A stretch of 64,000 bases of DNA from an uncultured Saprospiraceae bacterium (GCA_937951615.1 CALFBH010000041.1:62001-126000); one strand, 5' to 3'. Positions 18,970-27,550 are shown, counted from the first letter of the stretch. Notes: generated by a model not told the origin, from the sequence alone. Made by a program: numbers and translations.

Positions 18970-20441
18970 AATAACATCTCTTTTAAAACAGTTAAAGCCT
19001 CATTTCTTTCCTTATCCAACATTTCAATCTCCTTAATAATCTCCGCAGGAGCAGCATATTCAATCTCCTCATACACCATCTCCTTATACCTGTTGATAGA
19101 CAAATCCCAATCATTTCCTTTGATTTCCTCAAAAGGCACTAAGAAACTTTTATCCGTGCGTTTTCTCTTGACTTCCTCACTGAGCTTATGGTATCTGGCT
19201 AAGATGTCAGGGAGGTCATTGTCCTTTATTTCGTTCCGCTTATCATTTAAGCTATAGCCATCTGCTTCCATGTCATAAAACCACACGGTATCTGTGCCGC
19301 CTGTCCCTGTCTTGGTAAAAAACAGGATGGCTGTACTGACGCCTGCATAGGGTTTAAACACGCCACTCGGCATAGAAATCACAGCATTTAGTTTGTGGGT
19401 GTCTACCAGTGTTTGTCTGATTTGTTTATGGGCTTTCGAGCTTCCGAAAAGCACACCATCCGGCACAATCACGGCTGCTCTTCCGCCTGTTTGCAACATT
19501 CTCAGCATCAGTCCTAAAAAGAGCAATTCTGTTTTTTTAGACTTGACTGTTTTCAAGATGGAATTTTCCACCGCATCATAATCCAGGCTTCCTTTGAAGG
19601 GCGGATTGGCCAGAATGAGAGAATATTTATCCCTGATGGCTCCGGCACTTTCACTCAGCGCATCATTTTTTATCAGGTTCGGGCTTTCAATGCCGTGCAA
19701 TTGCAAATTCATTGCTCCAATACGAATCATCGTATCATCAATCTCCACGCCATTAAACATCTCATTATTAAAATGGTCTCTAAACGATTTGTCCAAAAAC
19801 CAATCCTCGTGATGCGTTCTAAAATATTCTCCGGCAGCGACCAAAAAACCTGCGGTACCAGAAGAAGGATCACAGATGAGATCATCCTTTTTAGGCTGGG
19901 TCATCTCCACCATCATCTTAATGATATGTCTTGGCGTTCTAAACTGTCCATTCGTTCCAGCCGAAGCAATCTTGGAAAGCATGTATTCATACAAATCGCC
20001 TTTGGTGTCTCGGTCATCCATGTTGATTTTATCAATCAACTGCACGACTTGATCCAGCAGCCTAGGCGTGGCAATGATAAAATTGGCTTTGCTCATAAAT
20101 TCAGCAAATACGCCGGCAGCATTGCCCACTTGTTTCATCTGGTCAAAGACGGTCATGTCATCTACCATCGGCTTGGTAAAGAGCTCAAACATGCTTTGCG
20201 GGTCTTTATTTTTAAAAGAACTCCACCTCAGTTCTTTTTGTGCTTCCGTGAAAATGCTATTTTTGACAGGAATCCCCATCAGGTTGGCTTTTTTCTCTTC
20301 CAAAAGCTGCCGCTCATCCAGTCTTCTGATAAAAAGCAGATATGTAAACTGTTCTATCACAGACAAAGGATTGGAAATACCGCCTGTCCAAAAGGCATCC
20401 CATATTTTATCTACTTGTGATTTTAATTCTCCTGTGATCAT
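18966..20441 (-). CDS. hsdM: Type I restriction enzyme, M (methyltransferase) subunit
   Basis: HsdM is the adenine-N6 methyltransferase of the system and acts together with HsdS. The 491-residue protein has the N-terminal HsdM_N helical domain and then the SAM-binding motif DPSSGTAGFL at about 190-200. The catalytic motif IV NPPF appears in LILANPPFKGSL at about 275. It is the promoter-proximal gene of the locus and is transcribed away from tRNA-Glu. Confidence 0.96.
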   Translation of the reverse strand: MITGELKSQVDKIWDAFWTGGISNPLSVIEQFTYLLFIRRLDERQLLEEKKANLMGIPVKNSIFTEAQKELRWSSFKNKDPQSMFELFTKPMVDDMTVFDQMKQVGNAAGVFAEFMSKANFIIATPRLLDQVVQLIDKINMDDRDTKGDLYEYMLSKIASAGTNGQFRTPRHIIKMMVEMTQPKKDDLICDPSSGTAGFLVAAGEYFRTHHEDWFLDKSFRDHFNNEMFNGVEIDDTMIRIGAMNLQLHGIESPNLIKNDALSESAGAIRDKYSLILANPPFKGSLDYDAVENSILKTVKSKKTELLFLGLMLRMLQTGGRAAVIVPDGVLFGSSKAHKQIRQTLVDTHKLNAVISMPSGVFKPYAGVSTAILFFTKTGTGGTDTVWFYDMEADGYSLNDKRNEIKDNDLPDILARYHKLSEEVKRKRTDKSFLVPFEEIKGNDWDLSINRYKEMVYEEIEYAAPAEIIKEIEMLDKERNEALTVLKEMLL

Positions 20442-20548
20442 TTATGTTTGTTTTAAAATCCGTAAAGCCCGCTTTCTGAAGTTATCCGAAAGTCAATATA
20501 AATTACGCTTCAATGGGCTGTTCGGGGCTAAAAATAACTATTATTTTT

Positions 20549-20568
20549 CGGAATTGACCATTAATTGG
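20549..20568 (+). mobile_element. Solo terminus of the 130-bp MITE family
   Basis: The sequence CGGAATTGACCATTAATTGG matches the left terminus of the elements at 58370 and 62644, but homology stops just after it. A piece of another repeat family begins 13 bp further on. It is probably a truncated remnant. Confidence 0.6.
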
Positions 20569-20873
20569 CTCATTAAACTGCTATACACTGTTCAATTTGG
20601 ATGACAATATCTCCCTTGAGAGGGGCTGGACAATTGTACAAAGTTGTGCAATTTATTATACACACTAACTGGACTTTGGACAATGGGGTATTAGGAAATT
20701 GGGGTATTCGACAAAGTTTTGATTATTAATTTTTAACAAAAACAAATAAAATACATGCTTTTTTTATTTAATAAAAAATAAATACCTAATAATCAATACT
20801 TTGTAATTTTAAACCTAATTTCCCAATACCCTAATTCCCTTTTTGCCCCGATGGCTATCAGGAGTATTTCCAC

Positions 20874-20901
20874 TTACTTCGTTATTCGATATTTTCCTAT
20901 T
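20874..20901 (-). repeat. Right 28-bp inverted repeat bracketing the type I RM locus
   Basis: This is the reverse complement of 13227-13254 with a single mismatch. It lies 166 bp from the 3' end of tRNA-Glu. Confidence 0.65.
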
Positions 20902-21024
20902 TTATTCGTGTATTCGTGGAGAAAACGTAAGAAAGATTCGTGCATTCGTGGCTAATTTTTTATTTCAAGAAATTTGTCAAAGTACCTTTATTTTTAAAAA
21001 GTGTCCCCCAATATGTCCCCAAAA

Positions 21025-21057
21025 TAAAAAAAGCCTTGCAAACATAGTTCACAAGAC
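21025..21057 (-). terminator. Intrinsic terminator of tRNA-Glu
   Basis: Read on the minus strand, GTCTTGTGAAC and GTTTGCAAGGC form an 11-bp stem with G-U pairs around a TAT loop, followed by seven T residues. It lies 11 bp past the tRNA 3' end. Confidence 0.75.
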
Positions 21058-21067
21058 TTTTAGATAG

Positions 21068-21139
21068 TAGCCCCTAGGGGAATCGAACCCCTCTTTCCAG
21101 GATGAAAACCTGGCGTCCTAACCGATAGACGAAGGGGCC
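21068..21139 (-). tRNA. tRNA-Glu (anticodon TTC)
   Basis: The minus strand reads GGCCCCTTCGTCTATCGG... and folds as a cloverleaf. The acceptor stem is GGCCCCT/AGGGGCT, the anticodon stem CCAGG/CCTGG has the loop TTTTCAT with anticodon TTC, and the T arm is GAGGGGTTCGATTCCCCT. No CCA is encoded. It has its own promoter (21224-21254) and terminator. Confidence 0.97.
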
Positions 21140-21223
21140 ATATCGGGCTAAAAACGAAAGAAAAAAATGAAAATTGATTTGCAATTCGTTTTAAAAAATT
21201 GCCGCCTTTCGTTTAAAGCAACG

Positions 21224-21254
21224 CAAAGATAGACGCAAATTTTAAAAATCCAAA
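21224..21254 (-). promoter_or_regulatory. Promoter of tRNA-Glu
   Basis: On the minus strand a TTTG (21254-21251) is followed after exactly 19 bp by TATCTTTG (21231-21224), a textbook Bacteroidota promoter. Transcription would start near 21217, leaving a leader of about 78 nt to be trimmed. The rest of the 21140-21471 spacer holds the gap promoter and nothing else recognised. Confidence 0.75.
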
Positions 21255-21419
21255 AACTATTGTACTATTTTGCAAACGTTTTTTTCTTCTCTGCTTTTGT
21301 GTAAATAAATTTCCTACATAATTCAGCATTTTATACGACACTTTAGCAAGAAGATTCTGAATTATTCTTTTATTGCAAAACTTATCTATTCCTCTATATG
21401 TTTTACAGTAAAATATCTT

Positions 21420-21427
21420 TATATTTG
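21420..21427 (+). promoter_or_regulatory. -7 element of the gap promoter
   Basis: TATATTTG matches the TAnnTTTG consensus 44 bp upstream of the gap ATG. The -33 region is weak. Confidence 0.55.
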
Positions 21428-21471
21428 CACTTATTGTAAAATCGACACTAAGTAAAATAAACAAATAATTT

Positions 21472-22461
21472 ATGTCAAAAAGAATTGCTATCAATGGCTT
21501 TGGACGTATCGGACGTCTGACCCTTAGAAATCTATTGGAAAAAGAAAATGTTGAGGTGGTTGCTGTCAACGACCTTACAGATAATAAAACATTGGCGCAC
21601 CTGTTCAAGTTCGACTCTACACACGGCATCTATCCTGGAGAAGTTGTTGGTGATGATGATCATATTATTATCAATGGAAAAAAAATCAACAGCTATGCAG
21701 AGCGCGACCCTGCAAAACTGCCCTGGGCTGAGCTAAAAATTGATGTGGTGCTAGAATGTACGGGCTTTTTCCTAAGTCGCGAAAAAGCAACTTGGCACCT
21801 AGACGCTGGTGCAAAACGAGTGGTACTGTCGGCTCCTGCAAAAGACGAAGACATTCCGACTATCGTATTGGGCGCAAATGAAAGCATTTATAATCCAGAT
21901 GAAAAAATCATCTCCAATGCTTCTTGTACAACCAATTGCCTCTCCCCCATGGTCAAAATTCTGGAAGACAATTGGGGGATTGTAAATGGTTTTATGACCA
22001 CCGTTCATGCTTATACGGCTAACCAAAGCTTACAGGACGGCCCACATAAAGATTTGCGTAGAGCGAGAGCTGCGGCAGAAAATATGATTCCGACAACTAC
22101 CGGCGCAGCAAAAGCACTCGCTTTGGTACTACCAGGAAGCAAAGGAAAAATATCAGCTGCGGCTATCCGCGTTCCTATTGCTACTGGTTCACTGACTGAG
22201 TTGATGGTCAATCTTGAAAAAGAGGCGAGCGTTGAGGAAATTAATGCTGCGTTCAAAGCACAGGCAGAAGGTCCGATGAAAGGTATTTTGGAATATACAG
22301 AATTGCCATTGGTCTCTAAAGATATTGTTGGAAACAAACATTCTTGTATCTTAGATGCCGGAATTACTGATGTTAATAAAAAAATGGTCAAAATTGTAGG
22401 CTGGTACGATAATGAAGCTGGCTACTCAGCTCGTATGGCTGATTTGGCTTGTATGGTGTAA
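21472..22461 (+). CDS. gap: Glyceraldehyde-3-phosphate dehydrogenase, type I
   Basis: This is the phosphorylating GAPDH of glycolysis, 329 residues. The NAD-binding GFGRIGR is at about residues 9-15. The catalytic site SNASCTTNCLSP is at about 147-158, and WYDNEAGYS is near the C-terminus. Asp in VVAVNDLTD near residue 33 suggests NAD preference. It lies 153 bp upstream of pgk on the same strand, so the two consecutive glycolytic enzymes are likely co-expressed although a word-repeat hairpin separates them. Confidence 0.97.
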   Translation: MSKRIAINGFGRIGRLTLRNLLEKENVEVVAVNDLTDNKTLAHLFKFDSTHGIYPGEVVGDDDHIIINGKKINSYAERDPAKLPWAELKIDVVLECTGFFLSREKATWHLDAGAKRVVLSAPAKDEDIPTIVLGANESIYNPDEKIISNASCTTNCLSPMVKILEDNWGIVNGFMTTVHAYTANQSLQDGPHKDLRRARAAAENMIPTTTGAAKALALVLPGSKGKISAAAIRVPIATGSLTELMVNLEKEASVEEINAAFKAQAEGPMKGILEYTELPLVSKDIVGNKHSCILDAGITDVNKKMVKIVGWYDNEAGYSARMADLACMV

Positions 22462-22614
22462 TTGAGTTATTAGATTGATTAAGTTACTAAGTGTAGTAAG
22501 TTGATTGAGTAGTTTTATTTTGCTATGCAAAATACACACAATCAACACAATCAACACAATCACTCAATCAACACAATCACTCAATCAACTTAATTACTCA
22601 ATCAACTCAAACAC
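22462..22614 (+). repeat. Word-repeat spacer between gap and pgk
   Basis: After the gap stop come GATTGAGT/GATTAAGTTA words, then the palindrome ATTTTGCTATGCAAAAT at about 22517-22533. About 80 bp of CACAATCAACACAATCACTCAATCAAC words follow, up to the pgk start codon. The left and right arms are complementary in kind. No ribosome binding site is present, and the in-frame triplets upstream reach a stop at 22591. Confidence 0.65.
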
Positions 22615-23817
22615 GTGAATATAGATTTCAAAGACAAAAAGGCACTGGTAAGAGTGGATTTCAATGTACCACTCAATGACCAGTATGAGATCACAGACGA
22701 CACCCGCATTCAGGCGGCTTTGCCGACTATTCGGCACATTCTGGACAATGGCGGTTCGGCTATTCTCATGTCTCACCTGGGGCGTCCTGGAAAAAAGCTC
22801 AATGCTGACGGCACGATCAATAGGGAGAAATATACGCTTCAACATCTTGTCGGATATTTGTCTAATGCCCTGGACACCAGTGTTGTTTTTTCAACTCAGA
22901 CTGTGGGGAGTAGATCGGTGATTCTGGCGGATGAGTTGAAACCCGGTGAGATTTTATTATTGGAGAACACGCGATTTGAGCCAGGAGAAAAAACGGGCGA
23001 CAAGGATTTTGCCCGACGCCTCGCGGCCCTAGCTGATGTGTATGTGAATGATGCCTTCGGAACAGCACACCGCGCCCATGCTTCTACCACAACTGTTGCG
23101 GATTTTTTCGATGCGGACAAAAAGACTTTTGGTTTTTTAATGGAAAGTGAGTTGAAAAATGCCCAGCGGGTACTCAATACTCCTGGACGTCCATTGACGG
23201 CTATCATTGGCGGCGCAAAAGTATCTGACAAAATTTTGTTGTTGGAAAAACTGATTGAACTGGCAGATAATATCATCATTGGTGGCGGCATGGCTTATAC
23301 TTTCTTGCGGGCACAAGGCGGACAAACGGGTCAATCGCTGGTAGAAGAAGATAAAATTACCCTTGCGGGCGAATTGCTGAAACAGGCTAAAGCGAGCAAT
23401 ACACAATTATTACTGCCCTACGATTCTGTCATTGCAGATGCTTTCAGTGAAGACGCCAAAAAAGACACTGTTCCCAGTCATGAGATTCCTGATGGCTGGA
23501 TGGGACTGGATATTGGTCCGAAAGCGCGAGTTGCTTTTGCGGAAGTCATTGCCGCATCAAAAACGATTCTCTGGAATGGTCCAATGGGTGTTTTTGAAAT
23601 GCCTTCTTTTGCCGAAGGCACAAAAAACATTGCACTAGCGGTTGCAAAAGCCACTTCAAAGGGTGCTTTTTCCTTGGTCGGTGGTGGCGATTCTGTTGCT
23701 GCGGTCAAGCAAATGAAACTAGCCGATGAGGTCAGTTATGTTTCGACTGGTGGTGGTGCAATGCTTGAATTGTTGGAAGGTAAGACCTTGCCTGGTGTGG
23801 CGGCTATTCAAGGGTGA
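22615..23817 (+). CDS. pgk: Phosphoglycerate kinase
   Basis: This 400-residue enzyme interconverts 1,3-bisphosphoglycerate and 3-phosphoglycerate with ATP formation. [11 protein letters not shown] at about residues 11-21 is the PGK signature, SHLGRPGK is near 60, and the nucleotide-binding GGGDSVAAV is near the C-terminus. The start is the GTG at 22615: no ATG is available between it and the upstream in-frame stop at 22591, and homology starts at once. A non-ATG start on a glycolytic gene is unusual. The gene ends just before a strong bidirectional terminator. Confidence 0.96.
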   Translation: MNIDFKDKKALVRVDFNVPLNDQYEITDDTRIQAALPTIRHILDNGGSAILMSHLGRPGKKLNADGTINREKYTLQHLVGYLSNALDTSVVFSTQTVGSRSVILADELKPGEILLLENTRFEPGEKTGDKDFARRLAALADVYVNDAFGTAHRAHASTTTVADFFDADKKTFGFLMESELKNAQRVLNTPGRPLTAIIGGAKVSDKILLLEKLIELADNIIIGGGMAYTFLRAQGGQTGQSLVEEDKITLAGELLKQAKASNTQLLLPYDSVIADAFSEDAKKDTVPSHEIPDGWMGLDIGPKARVAFAEVIAASKTILWNGPMGVFEMPSFAEGTKNIALAVAKATSKGAFSLVGGGDSVAAVKQMKLADEVSYVSTGGGAMLELLEGKTLPGVAAIQG

Positions 23818-23824
23818 AACTAAA

Positions 23825-23862
23825 GAACGTTTACTAAACCTCCGTAGGTTTAGTAAACGTTC
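23825..23862. terminator. Bidirectional terminator, copy 1
   Basis: The 17-bp perfect stem GAACGTTTACTAAACCT / AGGTTTAGTAAACGTTC closes a CCGT loop 8 bp past the pgk stop. An identical hairpin is at 24590-24627. Together with 43 bp to its right it forms the left copy of an 81-bp direct repeat. Confidence 0.8.
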
Positions 23863-23905
23863 GTTATCGCTCAACCTTCAAAACTTCTGTCCAGGAGTCA
23901 CGCAT
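23825..23905. repeat. 81-bp direct repeat, left copy, with a duplicated aat tail
   Basis: This repeat matches 24590-24670 with 76 of 81 bases. It consists of the terminator hairpin followed by the reverse-coded C-terminus of aat. Read on the minus strand, 23864-23905 encodes MRDSWTEVLKVER and a stop, against MRGSWTEVLKVER in the intact gene. Four of the five differences are at or beside third codon positions. This is therefore a remnant of a second aat allele, not a random repeat. Confidence 0.75.
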
Positions 23906-23946
23906 TATCGAACCGCAGAATATCGAATAATGAAGTAGAAAGGAGA

Positions 23947-24588
23947 ATGAAACTATATGGAATAAGTGGGCTTGGGGCAGATAAAAGAGTTTTTCAATAT
24001 CTAAACCTTAATTGTGAATTTATTCCGATAGACTGGATTGATCCGAAAAAGAATGAAAGCATTGAAAGTTATTCAATGCGGCTTTCGCAAATCATCAAGC
24101 GGGATGAAAACTATGGAATTTTAGGGGTAAGTTTTGGTGGATTAATTGCAGTTGAAATAAGCAAACAATTAAATCCTAACCTAACCATTCTTATTTCATC
24201 TGCCGAGACAAAAAGTGAATTAAGAACCATTTATAAAGTAATTGGCAAAACAGGTTTGCTAAAATTAGTCCCGAAAAAAGCTTTCGACCCACCACGAAAA
24301 ATCGCAACTTGGTTTTTTGGAGCTCAAGCAAAACACTTACTACATCAAATATTGGATGATACAGATTTGCAATTTGCACAATGGGCTATCCAGCAATTAA
24401 CAAGCTGGAATAATACTGAGAAACTTAGCAATAGAGTTTTAAAAATTGGCGGAACGCATGATAAACTCATTCCCCCAAACAAAGACAAGCAAATCAAATT
24501 GATTACCAAAGGAGCACATTTTATGATTGTTGATAGAGCTGAAGAAATTAGCCAAATAATCAATGAAGAAATCAAGAATTTTCAATAA
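23947..24588 (+). CDS. Alpha/beta-hydrolase family protein
   Basis: This 213-residue alpha/beta-hydrolase has the nucleophile elbow GVSFGG at about residues 60-65. A GTHDKLIPP stretch carries the acid Asp at about 178, and GAHFMIVDRAEEI contains the catalytic His. The substrate is unknown. Unlike most genes here it has a good Shine-Dalgarno sequence (AAAGGAG) before its ATG, and it is visibly more AT-rich than gap, pgk and aat. It sits between two 81-bp direct repeats, which indicates that it was inserted at the 3' end of aat. Confidence 0.85.
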   Translation: MKLYGISGLGADKRVFQYLNLNCEFIPIDWIDPKKNESIESYSMRLSQIIKRDENYGILGVSFGGLIAVEISKQLNPNLTILISSAETKSELRTIYKVIGKTGLLKLVPKKAFDPPRKIATWFFGAQAKHLLHQILDDTDLQFAQWAIQQLTSWNNTEKLSNRVLKIGGTHDKLIPPNKDKQIKLITKGAHFMIVDRAEEISQIINEEIKNFQ

Positions 24589-24589
24589 C

Positions 24590-24627
24590 GAACGTTTACT
24601 AAACCTCCGTAGGTTTAGTAAACGTTC
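24590..24627. terminator. Bidirectional terminator, copy 2
   Basis: This is the same 17-bp stem and CCGT loop as 23825-23862, extended here by TAAC/GTTA to about 21 bp. It serves the hydrolase gene on the plus strand and aat on the minus strand. Confidence 0.8.
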
Positions 24628-24628
24628 G

Positions 24629-25321
24629 TTATCGCTCAACCTTCAAAACTTCCGTCCAAGAACCCCGCATAAAATCTATATCCTCAATCGTACTCAGGTA
24701 ATCCAGAAAATGCGACCGCGAAATAGCTTCTGCGCCGAGGCTAATCAAATGAGCAGTCCCCTGCTGACAATCAATCAGCAAAAAACCTTTTGCTTCTAAT
24801 GCTTTGACGAGTTGAATAAAACCCGTTTTGGACGCATTGCTGACCAGTGCAAACATAGATTCGCCAAAAAAGAACCTGCCGAGACTGACACCATATAAGC
24901 CACCCACCAATTTGCCTTCCTGCCAAACTTCCACAGAATGTGCATAACCAGCCTGGTGTAAATTGCAATAAGCCTCCAACATCTCGTCTGTAATCCATGT
25001 CCCAGTGTCCTGTCGCGTGTCCCGACAATGGCTAATCACTTCTCTAAAGTGCGTATCATAAGTCACCGTAAAAACTTCCCGTCGCAAAACCTGCTTCATG
25101 CTTTTTGAAACTTTCACTTTATCGGGAAATAATACATAACGCGGATTGGGCGACCACCATACAATGGGTTCGCGCGCATTATACCAAGGGAAAATCCCCA
25201 TTTGATAAGCCAATAACAATCGCTCAATAGACAAGTCGCCACCGACTGCCAAGACGCCATCATTCCAGGCAAATTCGGGCGAAGGAAACCACAATGTCTC
25301 ATCTAGTTTATATACGGGCAT
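24629..25321 (-). CDS. aat: Leucyl/phenylalanyl-tRNA-protein transferase
   Basis: Aat transfers Leu or Phe from tRNA to proteins with N-terminal Arg or Lys, marking them for ClpS/ClpAP. The 230-residue length is normal. The N-terminal FPSPEFAWNDGVLAVGGDLS and the core GGLYGVSLGRFFFGESMF are diagnostic. Its last 13 codons plus terminator are duplicated at 23825-23905. The start is the ATG complementary to 25319-25321. The upstream spacer (25322-25537) is a word-repeat hairpin of the TCGATGGTCGATG type with the centre CATTTTGCGCTGCAAAATG. Confidence 0.95.
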   Translation of the reverse strand: MPVYKLDETLWFPSPEFAWNDGVLAVGGDLSIERLLLAYQMGIFPWYNAREPIVWWSPNPRYVLFPDKVKVSKSMKQVLRREVFTVTYDTHFREVISHCRDTRQDTGTWITDEMLEAYCNLHQAGYAHSVEVWQEGKLVGGLYGVSLGRFFFGESMFALVSNASKTGFIQLVKALEAKGFLLIDCQQGTAHLISLGAEAISRSHFLDYLSTIEDIDFMRGSWTEVLKVER

Positions 25322-25480
25322 TTGTGCTATTTAAGTCCACAGTCGATGGTCGATGCCTGTTTTATAATACTAATCAACAAATGTCCAGTTTTTCAGGCAT
25401 TTTGCGCTGCAAAATGTTTTTATTTCTATCGACCATGGACTATCGACTATCGACCCAACTAAGAATTTTATTCTTGTTTA
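25322..25480. repeat. TCGATGGTCGATG word-repeat hairpin spacer
   Basis: CAGTCGATGGTCGATGCCTG on the left and CTATCGACCATGGACTATCG on the right flank the palindrome CATTTTGCGCTGCAAAATG at about 25398-25416. The arrangement is the same as at 6164-6360. Confidence 0.6.
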
Positions 25481-25537
25481 TTAATGGTAAAATTACAAAT
25501 TTAGTCGCGAAGATTCTCCAATACTTTGTAACTTAAA

Positions 25538-26920
25538 TTGTATTCAACTAACAACTTTTCTGTACTTTTGGTGAAATTTAACAACGAATTGGAACAAAAC
25601 GACCTTTATAAATCCGTAGCCAAAAGCTATCATGAAATTTTACCTCAAAATCAGGAGGCATTATTGCTGGTGGTATGGCTGTACAAAAAAATACAGGATG
25701 GCAAAATTGAGCATGAATTTTCAAAACGAGACTTTGAAGATACGCTTGATGATGTCTTGGAATTATTACAAAAACCTCAGTCGCTCCAAAAGGAAACGCT
25801 CTCCAAAAAAATCAGTAATTATTACTACCGAACCATTTCCTATAAAAACGAATATCGCCTGCACCTGACGGTCTTTGCGGAAACGCTTTGCAAACTCATC
25901 ATCGAACAGGTACAGCCCGAAATTAAAAAATTAGAACTCATTCATACTTTCCGAACGACGCTGAAGCTGACAGCAGATGATTTGGAGAGTATCGAAAAAC
26001 TGGAATACTGGCATGAAGTCAATTTCAATTCAGCTAAAAAACAAATTCTCTTTCATATAGAATTTTTGCAAAAAACAGTAGAGGACAAAACCAATGAGCT
26101 GCGCCAACTGCTCAAACCTGACGCCGATGACCCCAAAGCATTGGTGAATGATTTTATTGCTGTTTTTGAAACACTGAAAGAACAGACGACCGGATTGCTG
26201 AATACCATTAATTTTAAAAACGAAACCCTCCAAAAAATACAATCGGTCAAAGAGAAGTTTTCGGAGACTGAGGAGGTATTTGAAAAATATGGTCATATTC
26301 AACGCGATTTTGAAAATTTCTTTGAGAATATCGACCGACGAATTGCTTCTATTAATGAAAAGATACAACTGGCTTCCAAACGCCTCAGGAATCTAATTGA
26401 CACCTTAAAGTACAAACAAAAATTTAAGGTAAATTTAGAGAAGCTCTTGAATTATATGCTAAAAACAGCTCGTCACGAGCAGGGACAAATTGTGCTGGAT
26501 GAAAAAATCCCCAGTCGTCGTATCTTATCTGCGCCGACCCGACTGATTTCGATTCCTTTTATTGATTTTAAAGCCGATAATCAAATCAAACCAGAAATTC
26601 CTGCGCAAGACCCCGCACACTTAGAGCAGGAACGACAGAAAAATCTGCAAATGCTCAAGAACCAAGAGCAGACCGCCAAGTGGATGGATAAGATGGAGCA
26701 AAGTCTGGAAAAGGGAGAGACCGTTAATTACACTGATTGGTTCAATAAAATTGCTAAGACAGAAAACAATCTGGAAGTGCCGATTAAGGTCTGTTTTGGC
26801 ATCATCGAATCCTGTAATAATTCTGACACCAAACACATCAGCCTCGAACAGGAACATGAAAAAACAATTGACAAAAATGTAACATTATGGAAAATGACTA
26901 TACGCCATACGGATTCCTGA
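25538..26920 (+). CDS. jetA: Wadjet anti-plasmid system, JetA-like (MksF/kleisin) subunit
   Basis: Predicted JetA of a Wadjet system, the kleisin-like subunit that links the SMC heads. The call rests mainly on context: size (about 460 residues), helical winged-helix-like N-terminus, a coiled-coil middle (about 165-310), direct overlap with a JetB-like gene, and JetC and JetD genes 4 kb downstream. The reading frame opens at a TTG (25538); no ATG exists in the first 60 codons. A GTG at 25571 and a TTG at 25589 are alternatives, and a TACTTTTG promoter-like element lies at 25563-25570, so the true start is uncertain. The stop overlaps jetB by 34 bp. Confidence 0.72.
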   Translation: MYSTNNFSVLLVKFNNELEQNDLYKSVAKSYHEILPQNQEALLLVVWLYKKIQDGKIEHEFSKRDFEDTLDDVLELLQKPQSLQKETLSKKISNYYYRTISYKNEYRLHLTVFAETLCKLIIEQVQPEIKKLELIHTFRTTLKLTADDLESIEKLEYWHEVNFNSAKKQILFHIEFLQKTVEDKTNELRQLLKPDADDPKALVNDFIAVFETLKEQTTGLLNTINFKNETLQKIQSVKEKFSETEEVFEKYGHIQRDFENFFENIDRRIASINEKIQLASKRLRNLIDTLKYKQKFKVNLEKLLNYMLKTARHEQGQIVLDEKIPSRRILSAPTRLISIPFIDFKADNQIKPEIPAQDPAHLEQERQKNLQMLKNQEQTAKWMDKMEQSLEKGETVNYTDWFNKIAKTENNLEVPIKVCFGIIESCNNSDTKHISLEQEHEKTIDKNVTLWKMTIRHTDS

Positions 26921-27546
26921 CCTCGGAATTGGCGAAAAAACATTTTGCGGATACAGATTTTGCACTCAAGCAGGGCAAACACATTCAGGGCTATGGAAGT
27001 GATCAGAAATTATTCGTGTTTCTGGAAGAATATTATAATCGAGGACTCAAAGATTATTATCTTGATTTTTTCAAAATAAATCTGGTCAGAGATTCCAGCG
27101 ACAGAAGTGTTTTTTATTATCTGGATTTTCTGGAAGGCAGTCGGGGCAAGTTCAGTAAAGAAAATAGATACAAGGAACTAGAAAAGGATAAAATCCTTTT
27201 TGCCATTCTTTTACTCAATGTGTATAAAGAACGTTTTTTTGAAGAAAAACAACTCAAATGGCCCGACATGGAGTATATTTTCAAAGAAAGCGAACACAAA
27301 CATTTCTGGATGAAATTGCTTTATGGGAAACACAAAAAAAATTATACGCCCAATGAAGAAGCAGCCGTCAAAAAGAAAATCATATCCGTCCTTCGCAATT
27401 TTGAACGCCTCGGTTGGATTTATATGATTGACGCGGAAGAGGTGCATTTTGAGATTTTGCCAGCGATAGAGCGCATCAGTCGATTGTATGCAGACGTGAT
27501 TGAAAATGTAGATGAACTAGAAACGACTTTTGAATTATTTACCTAA
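26887..27546 (+). CDS. jetB: Wadjet anti-plasmid system, JetB-like (MksE/KITE) subunit
   Basis: Predicted JetB, 219 residues, the KITE (MksE-type, DUF4194-like) partner of the kleisin. It is rich in aromatic and charged residues. The AAVKKKIISVLRNFERLGWI helix-strand pattern at about residues 157-178 fits the second winged helix of this family. It starts inside jetA in another frame, giving a 34-bp overlap and probable translational coupling. It is followed not by jetC, as in standard operons, but by a hairpin, an inverted-repeat element and two minus-strand genes. Confidence 0.72.
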   Translation: MENDYTPYGFLTSELAKKHFADTDFALKQGKHIQGYGSDQKLFVFLEEYYNRGLKDYYLDFFKINLVRDSSDRSVFYYLDFLEGSRGKFSKENRYKELEKDKILFAILLLNVYKERFFEEKQLKWPDMEYIFKESEHKHFWMKLLYGKHKKNYTPNEEAAVKKKIISVLRNFERLGWIYMIDAEEVHFEILPAIERISRLYADVIENVDELETTFELFT

Positions 27547-27550
27547 AGTA

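Larger units (their letters stand above)
20442..21024. other. Spacer between hsdM and tRNA-Glu: repeat mosaic, no gene
   Basis: The spacer holds, in order: a lone MITE end (20549-20568); a fragment of the composite element's left end (20581-20626); a TTGTGCAATTTATTATACACAC word also seen in altered form near 51330; an imperfect word-repeat hairpin at 20682-20838 (GGGGTATTAGGAAATTGGGG / CCTAATTTCCCAATACCC); the right 28-bp inverted repeat (20874-20901); and ATTCGTGCATTCGTGGCTA words to about 20960. It may also contain the hsdM promoter, but no clear TAnnTTTG site could be fixed. Confidence 0.6.

Noticed and set aside
21068-21139. tRNA-Glu as integration site for the type I RM island
   Set aside because: No copy of the tRNA 3' end was found on the far side of the RM genes, and there is no integrase gene. 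The 28-bp inverted repeats are a better boundary candidate.
23864-23905. Short minus-strand frame MRDSWTEVLKVER as a small gene
   Set aside because: It is the duplicated tail of aat, without upstream coding sequence or a ribosome binding site.
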